Notes: a model not told the origin generated them from the sequence alone. Numbered from the stretch's first letter, positions 15,094 to 24,209 are shown. The stretch: 34,525 nucleotides of DNA from Eubacteriales bacterium (GCA_030539395.1 JAUNSC010000034.1:1-34525), one strand, 5' to 3'. Numbers and translations: made by a program.

Positions 15094-18000
15094 TTATTTA
15101 TCTCTGCACATACGTTTCCACATTTTGTGGCAGGCATTTTTGCATCGGCATCCAATGCCCTGTTTCATTACCCGGAAGATTCCCCACATGCCAGATTCCA
15201 CATCCCATTTCAGGCTGCCGGAGCGATAGAGATAGTCGCCGGGACAGGAAGCGCCATTCTTTAGTTCCATATCGAAGGTATTTCCGATACTGATGCCGCC
15301 CTGGAGCGGGATTACTCTGGAAAATGGATCTTCCGGCTGCTCCTTCCATTTATGACCATGAAGAGTGAATCCCACATTGCGTGGCTTATCTGCCGGCATC
15401 ATGGTGCGGAAAATAACCCGCTCACCTGCATAGGCTCTAAACAGTGGAGTTGCCGGATCGCCATGGATACGGCTGTTAAAAACTCTGGAAATCCGGACGT
15501 CATGTTTCAGCCTGTTGGCAAAACGCTCCGAGCGGTAATTATAACCTTTTTCTCCTGTATCTTCTGTATCGACAGCTTCTCCGTCTTCTTCCTGTATTGT
15601 CTTTACAAGTTCTCCGTTGGAATCCAGCATGCGGATACCGTTCTGGATCATTACCACACATTCCCGAAAGCTTTCCACACCGGGAGCAGTGATGACGGCT
15701 TCTTCATCATACAGTGCTCTGGAAAATGAGAAATTGCGGTACCATTTGGCACCGGCCGGTTCTATGAGAATAGCGCCGAATAATCCATGATATCTGTGGT
15801 TGCGCATATCTCCAAAAGAGTGGATAATGCAGGGACCGTATTCTTTATCTGCATACCATAGATATTTTTTGCTCTCTCCTGGGCCGACTGTCTGCTCTCT
15901 GTTGTTGTAGCCCACATTGATCCCTGAATCACAAACAGGGTCATAGTTTAGAAATTGAGGATTCAGGGAAACCCGCATGGAAGGCTGATGCTTAAAATCC
16001 AGAGGCACTCTCGGATAATCAAAAAATTCTACAGGCTGCGCCGGATTGAAAAGATTATGAAGCGTGACTTCGATCCATTCTCCCGCGTTTGCACGAAGAA
16101 TCAGGGGCCTGGGTTTATAATTTCCGCACAGTGCGCGGTCAGAATCCTCAATGGGGACAAACAGCAGTCCATCCGGGTCATGGTCACCATAGCGGTTATA
16201 GGAGATGTTCTGCTGCACGGCGGCAATTTCGTATTTGCGGATAACCGCATCCTTGTCAGGGCAGGGCGGAAGCGGTAAGATACGGTCTTTACCTTTGCAC
16301 AGAGGTTTCAATCGTTTTACGGGATAGTCATATGCACGCAGGATACCCCAAAGTCCCAGCCATGTGTCATCAATTCCTCCAAAGTAGTAGAGATAATCCC
16401 CTGGTCCATATTTTTTTGTGATTCGAAGGTTAAAGGCTTCAGATATACCGATTGTCTGAGAGGCTGCAGTGGGAGAATGGGGATCTGCGATTTCCCGGTG
16501 CCAGGACATTCCGGTAAGGTTGAAGGCGTGCTGCTCTTCATGCGCTCCATCCAGAAGACGGATTATAATCTCATCTCCCGGGTAGGTTTCAAGGATTGGG
16601 GTGGCAGGGTCTCCGTGAACCAGGGAACTAAAAATATAAGCAGGATCCTCCTTTTTCTTCAGGCGCTCCCGCATAGGTTCACAGCGGTAGTTGATACCCA
16701 TCACACCGGGATCATCATGGGAACCGGGAACTTCCGGAGGATTTAGAGCGTTTCCGTTTTTATCAAAGAGGAATGCAAAATCATGGACAAACAGGACAAA
16801 TTCCCGGAAGGAAGTACCATCTCTGCGGCGAATGACCGCCTGGGAACCTCTCCGCAGTTCTTTACCGCTGCGGATGCTGTGGAATGTGGCTCCGGCTTCC
16901 TCAATGATCATTGCACCGAATACACCGTGCATCTGGTGGGAATTGGCAAACAGATGATCATGGAAAAAGACTGTGCGAAGCTCTGTGTCTGCAAAAAAAC
17001 GTTCAATAAGAGTCTCATATTTTCTGGCTCCGGCAATATTGTTCCATCCGTTTGCAGCGCCATCTGATACGATAGTATCGAATTTTACCAGGTGTACATG
17101 AAAACCTGTAATATCTGTTAAAGTTTTTAATTGAAAAGGACTTTCCTCAAGATATTCCGGAAGCAGATTTGTAAAGCGGATCTCAATACAGTCTCCGGCA
17201 TTGGCCCGTATGACAAGCGGCTCCACACGAATTTTCTGTTCTTCCACTTTGCGGATATAGCGGTCAAGGCCACCGTGATACTCCAGATCTTCTTTCAGGA
17301 CAAAGAAACGTCCCTGGGGATCGTTCCAGCCATAGCGGTTATAGGTCACTTTAGCCTGGACGAGAGCAATTTCAAATATCTTCACGTTGGATTCATCCTG
17401 ACTGCAGGAAGTATGCAGACAGCATTTTTTCTCCGGCAGGCAGGGGCAGGTTTCAGAATAAAGAGCGCCGGGGACATGGTTTTCTGTGAAATTAGCGCGT
17501 TCCAGATCAGTGGGTTCAATTTTATTGCTGCCGTCAGGATTTAAGATGCCCAGAGGAGGCTGCAGGGGACGTTCGCCAAAGGTTCCGTTGATAAAGCCTG
17601 GATAGCCTGGATGGGTGTCATCTTTTAGTGGCGGTGCGATTCTGTCTTTTAATGGAATCAGCGGTGGAATTACTGTGCCATCCGGAAGTTTTCCGGTGCC
17701 ATCCTCCAGGCGGTCGTGGATTCGCCATAAGGTCCACATCCCTTCATGAAAGTGCGGATAAAGGTGGCAGTGAAAGATTACATCACCGATGGTTTCGGTC
17801 AGGCTTCCCGCACCATGAAGAATATCAAGGGTATAGCATTCCTGAGGACCAAGCGTAATGGAGTCTAAAATGGTGGAAACCGGGTTATCTGCCTCCAGGC
17901 GCCATTGATGATTGTGGAGGTGGAAAACATGGGTTTCCTTAATTCCTCCGTGGATCAGCCGGATTTTTGCAGGGTCACCTGCGTAAGCCCGCAAAATGGG

Positions 18001-18792
18001 CGGAGCCGGATCACCATAAACCCAGGAACTCATGGAAATATCTTCTCCGCTGTCCGTGTGTTCATTGGTCAAAGGCTCGCGGTTGCGCATGGGTTCAGAC
18101 CGATAACTGATTCCTGTGGTGGAAGAAGGAAGACCGGTGTGGGGATCTACAGGCGGGTTGCCGTTTTTGTCCCGGATTTCCAGCTCATCGTGAAAGAATA
18201 CGGCATATTCCCGGAAAGCCGGCTTGCCGGGGGAATAAATATCTGCGAAAAGGCCGCTTTCCAACTCATCGCCTGTCTGAGGGTCCAGCCATTTTGACTG
18301 TGGGGCTTCTACGATTATGGCACCAAAAAGCCCGTGTATATTGGTTCCCTCTTCACTGCTTCTGGTATCACCCATATCGTGAAACAGATACACACCTTCC
18401 CGGTCTGCATACCAGGTGTAGGTGATCTGATTTCGGGTGGTGGTATCCTTATTAAATCCCACATTTGCTCCGTCGGATGTCTGCACATCATATTCCATTC
18501 CCAGAACATGGATGGAAAGTGTGCGGTTTAGCGAATGGGAAAAAGAAATCACAACTTTTTCCCCGACATTTGCCCGTATGACCAGCGGCTTTACTTCATC
18601 ATAGGGCTGGGGGATTTCACAGGAAAAATTGCGCAGGGCTCCTTCACGGACGCGTTCGGCATCTTTTTTCAGCACGTACAAAAGCCCGTTGGGGTCATGA
18701 TCTCCGTATTTGTTATAAACAACAGGTATTTCAATGGCTTCAATTTCGTAATATCTTATCTGGTCGGGACAGGGATAATTGCAAAGTTCCAT
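15094..18792 (-). CDS. Six-cupredoxin multicopper oxidase (MnxG-like)
   Basis: This 1232-residue protein is built of three tandem copies of a two-cupredoxin unit starting near residues 15, 471 and 852; each copy opens with an NKYG/NRYG-x-x-DPxG segment and repeats GDPAxPI near 260, 727 and 1111. One complete copper ligand set is visible. Type 1 copper would use His288, Cys342, His347 and Met352 (HCHLYPHFHEGM). The trinuclear site would use His291, His293, His341, His343, His565, His567, His611 and His613. The equivalent sites in copy 3 are degenerate. There is no signal peptide. Length and domain count resemble the Bacillus manganese oxidase MnxG. The tail has a CRCKNACH motif, and a Cys cluster lies at 449-463. 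AGGAGG precedes the ATG. A DUF2935 gene lies 11 bp upstream. The substrate is unknown. Confidence 0.88.
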   Translation of the reverse strand: MELCNYPCPDQIRYYEIEAIEIPVVYNKYGDHDPNGLLYVLKKDAERVREGALRNFSCEIPQPYDEVKPLVIRANVGEKVVISFSHSLNRTLSIHVLGMEYDVQTSDGANVGFNKDTTTRNQITYTWYADREGVYLFHDMGDTRSSEEGTNIHGLFGAIIVEAPQSKWLDPQTGDELESGLFADIYSPGKPAFREYAVFFHDELEIRDKNGNPPVDPHTGLPSSTTGISYRSEPMRNREPLTNEHTDSGEDISMSSWVYGDPAPPILRAYAGDPAKIRLIHGGIKETHVFHLHNHQWRLEADNPVSTILDSITLGPQECYTLDILHGAGSLTETIGDVIFHCHLYPHFHEGMWTLWRIHDRLEDGTGKLPDGTVIPPLIPLKDRIAPPLKDDTHPGYPGFINGTFGERPLQPPLGILNPDGSNKIEPTDLERANFTENHVPGALYSETCPCLPEKKCCLHTSCSQDESNVKIFEIALVQAKVTYNRYGWNDPQGRFFVLKEDLEYHGGLDRYIRKVEEQKIRVEPLVIRANAGDCIEIRFTNLLPEYLEESPFQLKTLTDITGFHVHLVKFDTIVSDGAANGWNNIAGARKYETLIERFFADTELRTVFFHDHLFANSHQMHGVFGAMIIEEAGATFHSIRSGKELRRGSQAVIRRRDGTSFREFVLFVHDFAFLFDKNGNALNPPEVPGSHDDPGVMGINYRCEPMRERLKKKEDPAYIFSSLVHGDPATPILETYPGDEIIIRLLDGAHEEQHAFNLTGMSWHREIADPHSPTAASQTIGISEAFNLRITKKYGPGDYLYYFGGIDDTWLGLWGILRAYDYPVKRLKPLCKGKDRILPLPPCPDKDAVIRKYEIAAVQQNISYNRYGDHDPDGLLFVPIEDSDRALCGNYKPRPLILRANAGEWIEVTLHNLFNPAQPVEFFDYPRVPLDFKHQPSMRVSLNPQFLNYDPVCDSGINVGYNNREQTVGPGESKKYLWYADKEYGPCIIHSFGDMRNHRYHGLFGAILIEPAGAKWYRNFSFSRALYDEEAVITAPGVESFRECVVMIQNGIRMLDSNGELVKTIQEEDGEAVDTEDTGEKGYNYRSERFANRLKHDVRISRVFNSRIHGDPATPLFRAYAGERVIFRTMMPADKPRNVGFTLHGHKWKEQPEDPFSRVIPLQGGISIGNTFDMELKNGASCPGDYLYRSGSLKWDVESGMWGIFRVMKQGIGCRCKNACHKMWKRMCRDK

Positions 18793-18803
18793 TTGAATAC
18801 CTC

Positions 18804-19712
18804 CTATCGTGTTCGGCCGGTTTCCAGCACACGTATATAGTGGTTGGCTTCCCGGAGCACGTGATCTGCCAGCAGTGGAAGAATGATAGAGGAAATCCGG
18901 CAGTCAAGGATGCCTTTTGTGCCGGCTGCTTTAAAGTCGCGGTATTTTAGTGTCTCATCCAGGGCCTTTTCTGTCATGGCATTTGCACGGCAGTTCTGCT
19001 GGCAGGCCATATTGATCAGTTGTGCATAGTCCCTGGAAAACTGATCGGCTGTTTCAATGAGCTGTTCTTCGGACGGGTCTAAAAGTCCGCGGATGAACCA
19101 CGCGTGCTCCATCATGATCTGATTCCAGAAGGCTTCGGTTTCATATAGATTCTGATAGGAAATGCTTCTGTTTGCCATAATCTGTTCCACTATGTCGCGG
19201 TACAATCTGGCTTCCCGGGTGATGTGTTCGATGAGAAGAGGATAATTGGTGGTGAAAAGTTGTCCGTTCACCATTTTGCACAGAATACATTCCTTAAAAT
19301 GGATCAATTCATTTAAAAGCCCGAGGGCGCGTTCATTAATTCGCTGAACAGGCTGATACAGAGAACGGTTTTCGCTTTGTATACAATTACAGGGCAGCTG
19401 TCGGGTTATTCGGGAAATGTCACTGTCAATGGGAATACCGCTTAAGGTTTCCGTCTTTTTTTCAGCGAAAATTGTAAATTCTGTAATCAGTTCACCAGAA
19501 TTTAAAACAGATTCATGGATGCTGCCTTCGGCAATTTTAAGGACGTCTCGTAAAAGTTCTTCAAATTTCCGGCGAAAACGGTCCGCTTCCTCGATATATT
19601 CTTTTTCACAGCAGGGGAATCCCGCTTCCAGAAAAAGAGAGTGTTCTTTCATAATTCTTGCAAAAAACAAATGGGTTTCTATTGAAAGGATAACATAATC
19701 TCTCATAAGCAT
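18804..19712 (-). CDS. DUF2935 ferritin-like protein, internally duplicated
   Basis: This 302-residue helical protein is made of two copies of a ferritin-like unit. Copy 1 has HLFFARIMKEHSLFLEAGF and copy 2 has EAFWNQIMMEHAWFIRGLL. Each is followed by an E-x-AD-x-F-x-R-D/K helix, and the partner helices PLLIEHITREARLYRDIVE and PLLADHVLREANHYIRVLE also match. The conserved Glu and His suggest a dinuclear metal site per bundle, which is typical of DUF2935. The family occurs mainly in spore-forming Firmicutes, and its function is not established. It is the first gene of the operon with the giant multicopper oxidase, so the two likely act together. The start is set by AAGG 5 bases upstream of the ATG at 19712. 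Confidence 0.85.
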   Translation of the reverse strand: MLMRDYVILSIETHLFFARIMKEHSLFLEAGFPCCEKEYIEEADRFRRKFEELLRDVLKIAEGSIHESVLNSGELITEFTIFAEKKTETLSGIPIDSDISRITRQLPCNCIQSENRSLYQPVQRINERALGLLNELIHFKECILCKMVNGQLFTTNYPLLIEHITREARLYRDIVEQIMANRSISYQNLYETEAFWNQIMMEHAWFIRGLLDPSEEQLIETADQFSRDYAQLINMACQQNCRANAMTEKALDETLKYRDFKAAGTKGILDCRISSIILPLLADHVLREANHYIRVLETGRTR

Positions 19713-19740
19713 TCATACCTTATTTATTTAGAGTTTAGTT

Positions 19741-19749
19741 TAGTATATG
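19741..19749 (-). promoter_or_regulatory. Possible sporulation-type -10 element
   Basis: Read on the minus strand, CATATACTA matches the CATA-N3-TA -10 consensus shared by sigma-E and sigma-K, 29 bases ahead of the DUF2935 gene. I see no good matching -35, and the contained TATACT could equally be a vegetative -10. The call is tentative. Confidence 0.3.
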
Positions 19750-19852
19750 TAGAACGAAGAAAAGAGGAACAAAATTTCCCATAGGATTGTGGGAGCATAT
19801 TGCGCGGAACAATTCATAAACCAGTTTTGGCACCCGAATCAATTTTTGTATG

Positions 19853-19880
19853 TTCACAAAATTCACAAATTTTTTATAGA
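19853..19880 (+). promoter_or_regulatory. clpB promoter
   Basis: TTCACA (19853-19858) and TATAGA (19875-19880) are 16 bp apart, directly in front of the CIRCE element. Transcription would begin inside CIRCE, as expected for HrcA-repressed genes. Confidence 0.65.
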
Positions 19881-19884
19881 ATTA

Positions 19885-19911
19885 TTAGCACTCACTATTG
19901 ACGAGTGCTAA
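19885..19911 (+). promoter_or_regulatory. CIRCE element (HrcA operator)
   Basis: TTAGCACTC-N9-GAGTGCTAA is a perfect 9-bp inverted repeat with the canonical nine-base spacer. It lies between the clpB promoter and start codon and marks clpB as an HrcA-repressed heat-shock gene in this organism. Confidence 0.97.
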
Positions 19912-19996
19912 AATAGGTGTTATATTACGAATAGAACAAAAGATTCTATACCAAAATAAGGTTTTTCATAAAACCGTTAGGATTGGAGGAGTTGTT

Positions 19997-22579
19997 ATGA
20001 ATATCGATAAATTCACTCAGAAATCTTTGCAGGCGGTTAAAGATCTGGAAAAGGTTGCCTATGAATACGGCAATCAGGAAATTGAGCAGGAACATCTTCT
20101 GTATGCGCTGATGAACCAGGAAGACAGCCTTATTATGAAGCTGATTGAGAAGATGGAGATCCAGCCTCAGTATTTCGCCAATATGATTATACAGGCACTG
20201 GAAAAACGGCCTAAGGTATCAGGCGGCCAGGCATATATCGGCAATGACTTAAATAAAGTACTTGTGATGGCTCAGGACGAAGCTAAGGCTATGGGCGATG
20301 AATACGTGTCGGTAGAACATTTATTTCTGTGTATGATCAAGCACCCGAACAGAGCGGTAAATGAGATTTTCAGAAATCTTGGCATTACCCGGGAACGTTT
20401 TCTCCAGGCGCTTTCCACGGTGAGAGGAAATCAGAGAGTAACTTCGGATAATCCGGAGGCGACTTATGATACATTGGCTAAATATGGTCAGGAGCTGGTG
20501 GAGAAGGCACGTCAGCAGAAACTTGATCCGGTTATCGGTCGTGATGCGGAAATCCGGAATGTGATTCGTATTCTTTCCAGAAAGACTAAGAATAATCCGG
20601 TGCTCATCGGAGAACCCGGAGTAGGTAAGACCGCAGTAGTGGAAGGACTTGCTCAGCGTATTGTGCGGGGAGATGTGCCGGAAGGACTTAAGAATAAAAA
20701 AATCTTTTCCCTGGATATGGGTGCACTGGTGGCAGGAGCCAAATACCGGGGAGAGTTTGAGGAAAGGCTCAAAGCCGTACTGGAGGATGTCAGAAAGAGC
20801 GACGGTGAAATAATTCTGTTTGTGGATGAACTGCATCTGATTGTAGGTGCGGGCAAGACGGATGGCGCAATGGATGCCGGAAATATGCTGAAACCTATGC
20901 TGGCAAGAGGTGAGCTGCACTGTATCGGTGCCACTACACTGGATGAACACCGCCAGTATATCGAAAAGGACCCGGCTCTGGAACGCCGTTTCCAGCCTGT
21001 TATGGTAGATGAACCTACGGTAGAGGACACGATTTCGATTCTTCGGGGCCTGAAAGAGCGCTATGAAGTATTCCATGGCGTAAAGATTACTGACAGTGCG
21101 CTGGTAGCGGCAGCAACTTTGTCTGACCGCTATATTTCCGATCGATTCCTGCCGGATAAAGCAATTGACCTTGTGGATGAAGCCTGTGCTTTGATTAAGA
21201 CAGAACTGGATTCTATGCCGACAGAGCTGGATGAACTCTCCCGCCGTATCATGCAGATGGAGATTGAGGAGGCGGCTCTGAAAAAAGAGACAGATAAGCT
21301 GAGCAGGGATCGTCTGGAAAATCTTCAAAAAGAACTGGCTGAGCTGAAAGACGAGTTCACAAATATGAAAGCCCAGTGGGATAATGAGAAGGCTTCTGTT
21401 GATAATCTTTCAAAGCTGCGTGAGCAGATGGAGGATTTGAGCAGGCAGATCGAAGTGGCAAAACGAAATTATGATCTGAATAAGGCAGCAGAACTTCAAT
21501 ACGGAGAGCTGCCAAGACTTCAGCAGCAGCTTGCGGTTGAAGAAGAAAAGGTAAAAAATAAAGACCTTTCTCTGGTGCATGAGAGCGTAACAGAGGAAGA
21601 GATCAGCCGGATTATCTCCCGGTGGACGGGTATTCCGGTTGCGAAACTGACAGAGAGCGAGAGAAGCAAGATTCTTCATTTGGGAGAAGAACTTCATAAG
21701 CGTGTTATCGGTCAGGATGATGGCGTGCAGAAAGTGACAGATGCTATTATCCGTTCAAAAGCGGGCATCAAAGATCCTACAAAGCCTATCGGTTCCTTCC
21801 TGTTTATGGGACCCACCGGTGTAGGAAAAACAGAGCTTGCAAAAGCCCTTGCTGCCAGCCTGTTTGATGATGAGCAGAACATGGTGCGTATTGATATGAG
21901 TGAATATATGGAGAAATATTCCGTATCCAGACTTATCGGAGCGCCTCCAGGATATGTGGGCTATGAAGAGGGCGGTCAGCTGACAGAGGCAGTTCGCAGA
22001 AAACCCTATTCAGTTGTATTGTTTGATGAGATTGAAAAAGCACATCCGGATGTATTTAATGTTCTTCTTCAGGTTTTGGATGATGGTCGTATTACTGATT
22101 CTCAGGGAAGAACGGTAGATTTTAAAAACACGATTCTGATCATGACTTCCAATATTGGCTCCCAGTATCTTCTGGAAGGGATTGATGAAAACGGTGAAAT
22201 TAAAGCAGAAGCAGAACAGATGGTAACAGCAGAGCTGAGAGCGCATTTCAGACCTGAATTCCTGAATCGTCTGGATGAAATCATTATGTTTAAGCCGTTG
22301 ACAAAAGATAATATCGGAAATATCATAGATTTAATGATGGCAGATCTGAACAGGAGACTTAAAGCTCAGGATGTGAAACTGGAACTTACACAGGCAGCCA
22401 GAGATTATGTAATCGAAGGTGGTTATGAGCCTATGTACGGGGCAAGACCGCTTAAAAGATTTCTTCAGAAAAATGTGGAGACTATGGCAGCGAGAGAAAT
22501 CTTATCCGGCGAAGTCAGGGGCGGAGACACCATTGTGATAGATGCTTCAAATGGGGCACTTTCAACGTATATAAAATAA
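19997..22579 (+). CDS. clpB: ClpB protein disaggregase
   Basis: This full-length 860-residue Hsp100 disaggregase works with DnaK/DnaJ/GrpE to pull polypeptides out of aggregates in the cytoplasm. The N-terminal Clp repeats fill residues 1-145. The first AAA+ module has Walker A GEPGVGKT (205-212) and Walker B with Asp277/Glu278. The coiled-coil middle domain spans about 400-530 and distinguishes ClpB from ClpC/ClpA. The second AAA+ module has GPTGVGKT (605-612), LFDEIEKAH and the pore loop GYVGYEEGG. The true start is ATG 19997, with GGAGG 7 bases upstream; the longer frame from a TTG at 19898 begins inside CIRCE. Regulation is by HrcA through CIRCE. Confidence 0.98.
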   Translation: MNIDKFTQKSLQAVKDLEKVAYEYGNQEIEQEHLLYALMNQEDSLIMKLIEKMEIQPQYFANMIIQALEKRPKVSGGQAYIGNDLNKVLVMAQDEAKAMGDEYVSVEHLFLCMIKHPNRAVNEIFRNLGITRERFLQALSTVRGNQRVTSDNPEATYDTLAKYGQELVEKARQQKLDPVIGRDAEIRNVIRILSRKTKNNPVLIGEPGVGKTAVVEGLAQRIVRGDVPEGLKNKKIFSLDMGALVAGAKYRGEFEERLKAVLEDVRKSDGEIILFVDELHLIVGAGKTDGAMDAGNMLKPMLARGELHCIGATTLDEHRQYIEKDPALERRFQPVMVDEPTVEDTISILRGLKERYEVFHGVKITDSALVAAATLSDRYISDRFLPDKAIDLVDEACALIKTELDSMPTELDELSRRIMQMEIEEAALKKETDKLSRDRLENLQKELAELKDEFTNMKAQWDNEKASVDNLSKLREQMEDLSRQIEVAKRNYDLNKAAELQYGELPRLQQQLAVEEEKVKNKDLSLVHESVTEEEISRIISRWTGIPVAKLTESERSKILHLGEELHKRVIGQDDGVQKVTDAIIRSKAGIKDPTKPIGSFLFMGPTGVGKTELAKALAASLFDDEQNMVRIDMSEYMEKYSVSRLIGAPPGYVGYEEGGQLTEAVRRKPYSVVLFDEIEKAHPDVFNVLLQVLDDGRITDSQGRTVDFKNTILIMTSNIGSQYLLEGIDENGEIKAEAEQMVTAELRAHFRPEFLNRLDEIIMFKPLTKDNIGNIIDLMMADLNRRLKAQDVKLELTQAARDYVIEGGYEPMYGARPLKRFLQKNVETMAAREILSGEVRGGDTIVIDASNGALSTYIK

Positions 22580-22583
22580 AATG

Positions 22584-22606
22584 CGGGGCTGTCATGTGCA
22601 GCCCCG
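22584..22606 (+). other. GC hairpin between clpB and DUF4250 gene
   Basis: CGGGGCTG and CAGCCCCG form an 8-bp stem with a 7-base loop right after the clpB stop codon. No T run follows, so it looks like an mRNA 3'-stabilising or processing hairpin rather than a terminator, leaving the DUF4250 gene readable from clpB. Confidence 0.45.
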
Positions 22607-22624
22607 GAAAAGTGAGGGTGAGTT

Positions 22625-22798
22625 ATGGTTCCAAAAGATCCGATGATGTTACTAAGCTACATAAATACACAACTCCGGGATTTTTATTCGAGTCTTGATG
22701 CTCTGGCAGAAGGATTAAATACAGATAAGGAAGAAATCGTGGAGAAGCTGAGAAGCATCGATTATGAATACGATGCAGAATTAAATAAGTTTGTATAA
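22625..22798 (+). CDS. DUF4250 small protein
   Basis: This 57-residue protein is too short for usual ORF cut-offs. It starts MVPKDPMMLLSYINTQLRDF and ends IDYEYDAELNKFV, which is the DUF4250 pattern common in Lachnospiraceae and related Clostridia. The middle is a predicted helix-turn-helix-like segment (LDALAEGLNTDKEEIVEKLR), so nucleic acid binding is possible but unproven. A GTGAGGGTGAG stretch stands in for the ribosome site. It follows clpB by 45 bases and is followed by a clear terminator, so it is probably the last gene of the heat-shock transcript. Confidence 0.82.
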   Translation: MVPKDPMMLLSYINTQLRDFYSSLDALAEGLNTDKEEIVEKLRSIDYEYDAELNKFV

Positions 22799-22804
22799 AG
22801 AAAG

Positions 22805-22834
22805 AACAGCTCATTTGGGCTGTTTTTTCTTTGT
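22805..22834 (+). terminator. Intrinsic terminator after DUF4250
   Basis: AACAGCTC pairs with GGGCTGTT around a 4-base ATTT loop, and TTTTCTTT follows. It separates the clpB unit from the fab operon. Confidence 0.85.
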
Positions 22835-22874
22835 GAAGATATAGTGATATGATTATATTTTGTAAAGAATCCTC

Positions 22875-22903
22875 TTGACAAATATATACAATGCGCATAT
22901 ACT
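22875..22903 (+). promoter_or_regulatory. fab operon promoter
   Basis: TTGACA (22875-22880) and TATACT (22898-22903) are exactly 17 bp apart, 61 bp before fabH. This is a strong vegetative promoter for the fatty acid operon. Confidence 0.9.
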
Positions 22904-22915
22904 TTGATAATCAAA
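22903..22915 (+). promoter_or_regulatory. FabT box
   Basis: TTTGATAATCAAA is a perfect palindrome with one central base. With its flanks it matches the published streptococcal FabT site AnTTTGATTATCAAATT at all but the central base and one flanking base. It starts at the last base of the -10 box and covers the transcription start, so binding would block initiation. Confidence 0.9.
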
Positions 22916-22963
22916 TAAATTTAAAATAAAAATATTTGAAATACAAAATGAAAAGGAAAAACT

Positions 22964-23911
22964 ATGAAAACGGTTATTTGCGGAACAGGTTCAGCAATTC
23001 CGGAGTATCGAATGGATAATTGTGAACTGTCACAGCTGGTAGATACAAATGACGAATGGATCCGGGAACGCACTGGTATACAGGCAAGGCATATTGCAAA
23101 AAAAGAGACGACAGTATCTCTGGCAGCGGGAGCGGCAAAGGCAGCGCTGGAGAATTCCGGAATTTCTTCAGAAGAAGTTGACCTTATAATCGTATCTACA
23201 ATTTCATCTGAGGTGATATTGCCATGCACCGCCTGCGAAGTTCAAAGAATGATCGGAGCATCAAATGCGGTCTGTTTTGACTTGAATGCGGCATGCAGTG
23301 GTTTCGTTCTGGCCTATAATACTGCAGCAGCCGGCATAACCGCAGGCATTTATAAAACAGCCCTGGTGATAGGCAGTGAATGCCTTTCTAAATTGACAAA
23401 CTGGAAAGACAGAGGAACATGTATTCTTTTTGGGGATGGAGCAGGAGCTGTCGTACTAAAAGGGGAGGAAGGAGAGGGACGGATTCCCTTCGCATGTTCG
23501 GACGGAGAAAGTGGAAATGTGCTTACATGCAAAACGGGCCTGGGTCAGATATCAGAGGGAGAAGAATATATGCAGATGGACGGACAGGAAGTGTTTAAGT
23601 TTGCAGTCCGTAAGGTTCCGGAGGCAATCAGGGAAGTTCTGTCCAGAAACAATATCGGACCGGAAAAAGTGGACTGGTATATTCTCCATCAGGCAAATAA
23701 AAGAATTGTGGAAGCAGTTGCCAGACATTTAAAAGAACCGATAGAAAAATTTCCTGTAAATATGCAGGAATACGGAAATACCTCGTCAGCCAGCATTCCT
23801 GTTTTATTGGATGATATGAACCGCACAGGAGTGTTAAAAAGAGGGCAGACGGTGGTTATTGCCGGATTTGGCGCGGGCCTTACATGGTGTGCATCAATGC
23901 TTGAATGGTAA
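22964..23911 (+). CDS. fabH: Beta-ketoacyl-ACP synthase III
   Basis: This 315-residue FabH starts fatty acid synthesis by condensing a short acyl-CoA with malonyl-ACP. The thiolase-fold catalytic triad is complete: Cys111 (NAACSGF), His242 (LHQAN) and Asn272 (EYGNTSSAS). The ACP- and CoA-binding segment NDEWIRERTGIQARHI is also present. AAGGA lies 9 bases before the ATG. It is the first gene of the operon, directly behind the promoter and FabT box. Acyl-CoA specificity (acetyl or branched) cannot be told from these motifs. Confidence 0.97.
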   Translation: MKTVICGTGSAIPEYRMDNCELSQLVDTNDEWIRERTGIQARHIAKKETTVSLAAGAAKAALENSGISSEEVDLIIVSTISSEVILPCTACEVQRMIGASNAVCFDLNAACSGFVLAYNTAAAGITAGIYKTALVIGSECLSKLTNWKDRGTCILFGDGAGAVVLKGEEGEGRIPFACSDGESGNVLTCKTGLGQISEGEEYMQMDGQEVFKFAVRKVPEAIREVLSRNNIGPEKVDWYILHQANKRIVEAVARHLKEPIEKFPVNMQEYGNTSSASIPVLLDDMNRTGVLKRGQTVVIAGFGAGLTWCASMLEW

Positions 23912-23981
23912 AGAAGTATTCCGGAAATAAAATGCCGGTTTACATATATAACAAAGAAAAACCATAAAAGGAGAAAACAAT

Positions 23982-24209
23982 ATGTTCGAAAAAATGAAAG
24001 AAATTATATCTGAAAATCTTGGGATTGATCTGGAAAAAATCACAGAAAGTGCATCTTTCAAGGAAGATCTCGGAATAGACTCACTGGATCTTTTTGAGCT
24101 GGTCATGGCGCTGGAAGAAGAGTTTGATATCAGCATTCCGACAGAAGAACTGGAAAAAATGAATACAGTCGGTGACGTGGCAAAATATATTGAAGAGCAT
24201 CAGAAATAA
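23982..24209 (+). CDS. acpP: Acyl carrier protein
   Basis: This 75-residue acidic four-helix protein carries the phosphopantetheine attachment serine Ser34 in the [12 protein letters not shown] motif. It shuttles acyl intermediates between the Fab enzymes encoded around it. AAAAGGAG precedes the ATG. The 70-base gap from fabH is AT-rich and holds no recognisable terminator. Standard FAS ACP is favoured over a secondary-metabolite carrier because it lies inside the fab operon in the usual order. Confidence 0.96.
   Translation: MFEKMKEIISENLGIDLEKITESASFKEDLGIDSLDLFELVMALEEEFDISIPTEELEKMNTVGDVAKYIEEHQK

Noticed and set aside
15352-18840. Many plus-strand frames of 60-137 codons opposite the oxidase
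   Set aside because: All are antisense shadows of one continuous 1232-codon gene whose repeats and copper motifs are clear.
19898-19996. Longer clpB reading frame starting at TTG
   Set aside because: It begins inside the CIRCE element and has no ribosome site. ATG 19997 has GGAGG at the right distance and matches ClpB N-termini.
20321-21328. 335-codon antisense frame in clpB
   Set aside because: It lies wholly opposite a highly conserved gene, has a shadow-like Cys/His/Ser composition and has no plausible ribosome site.
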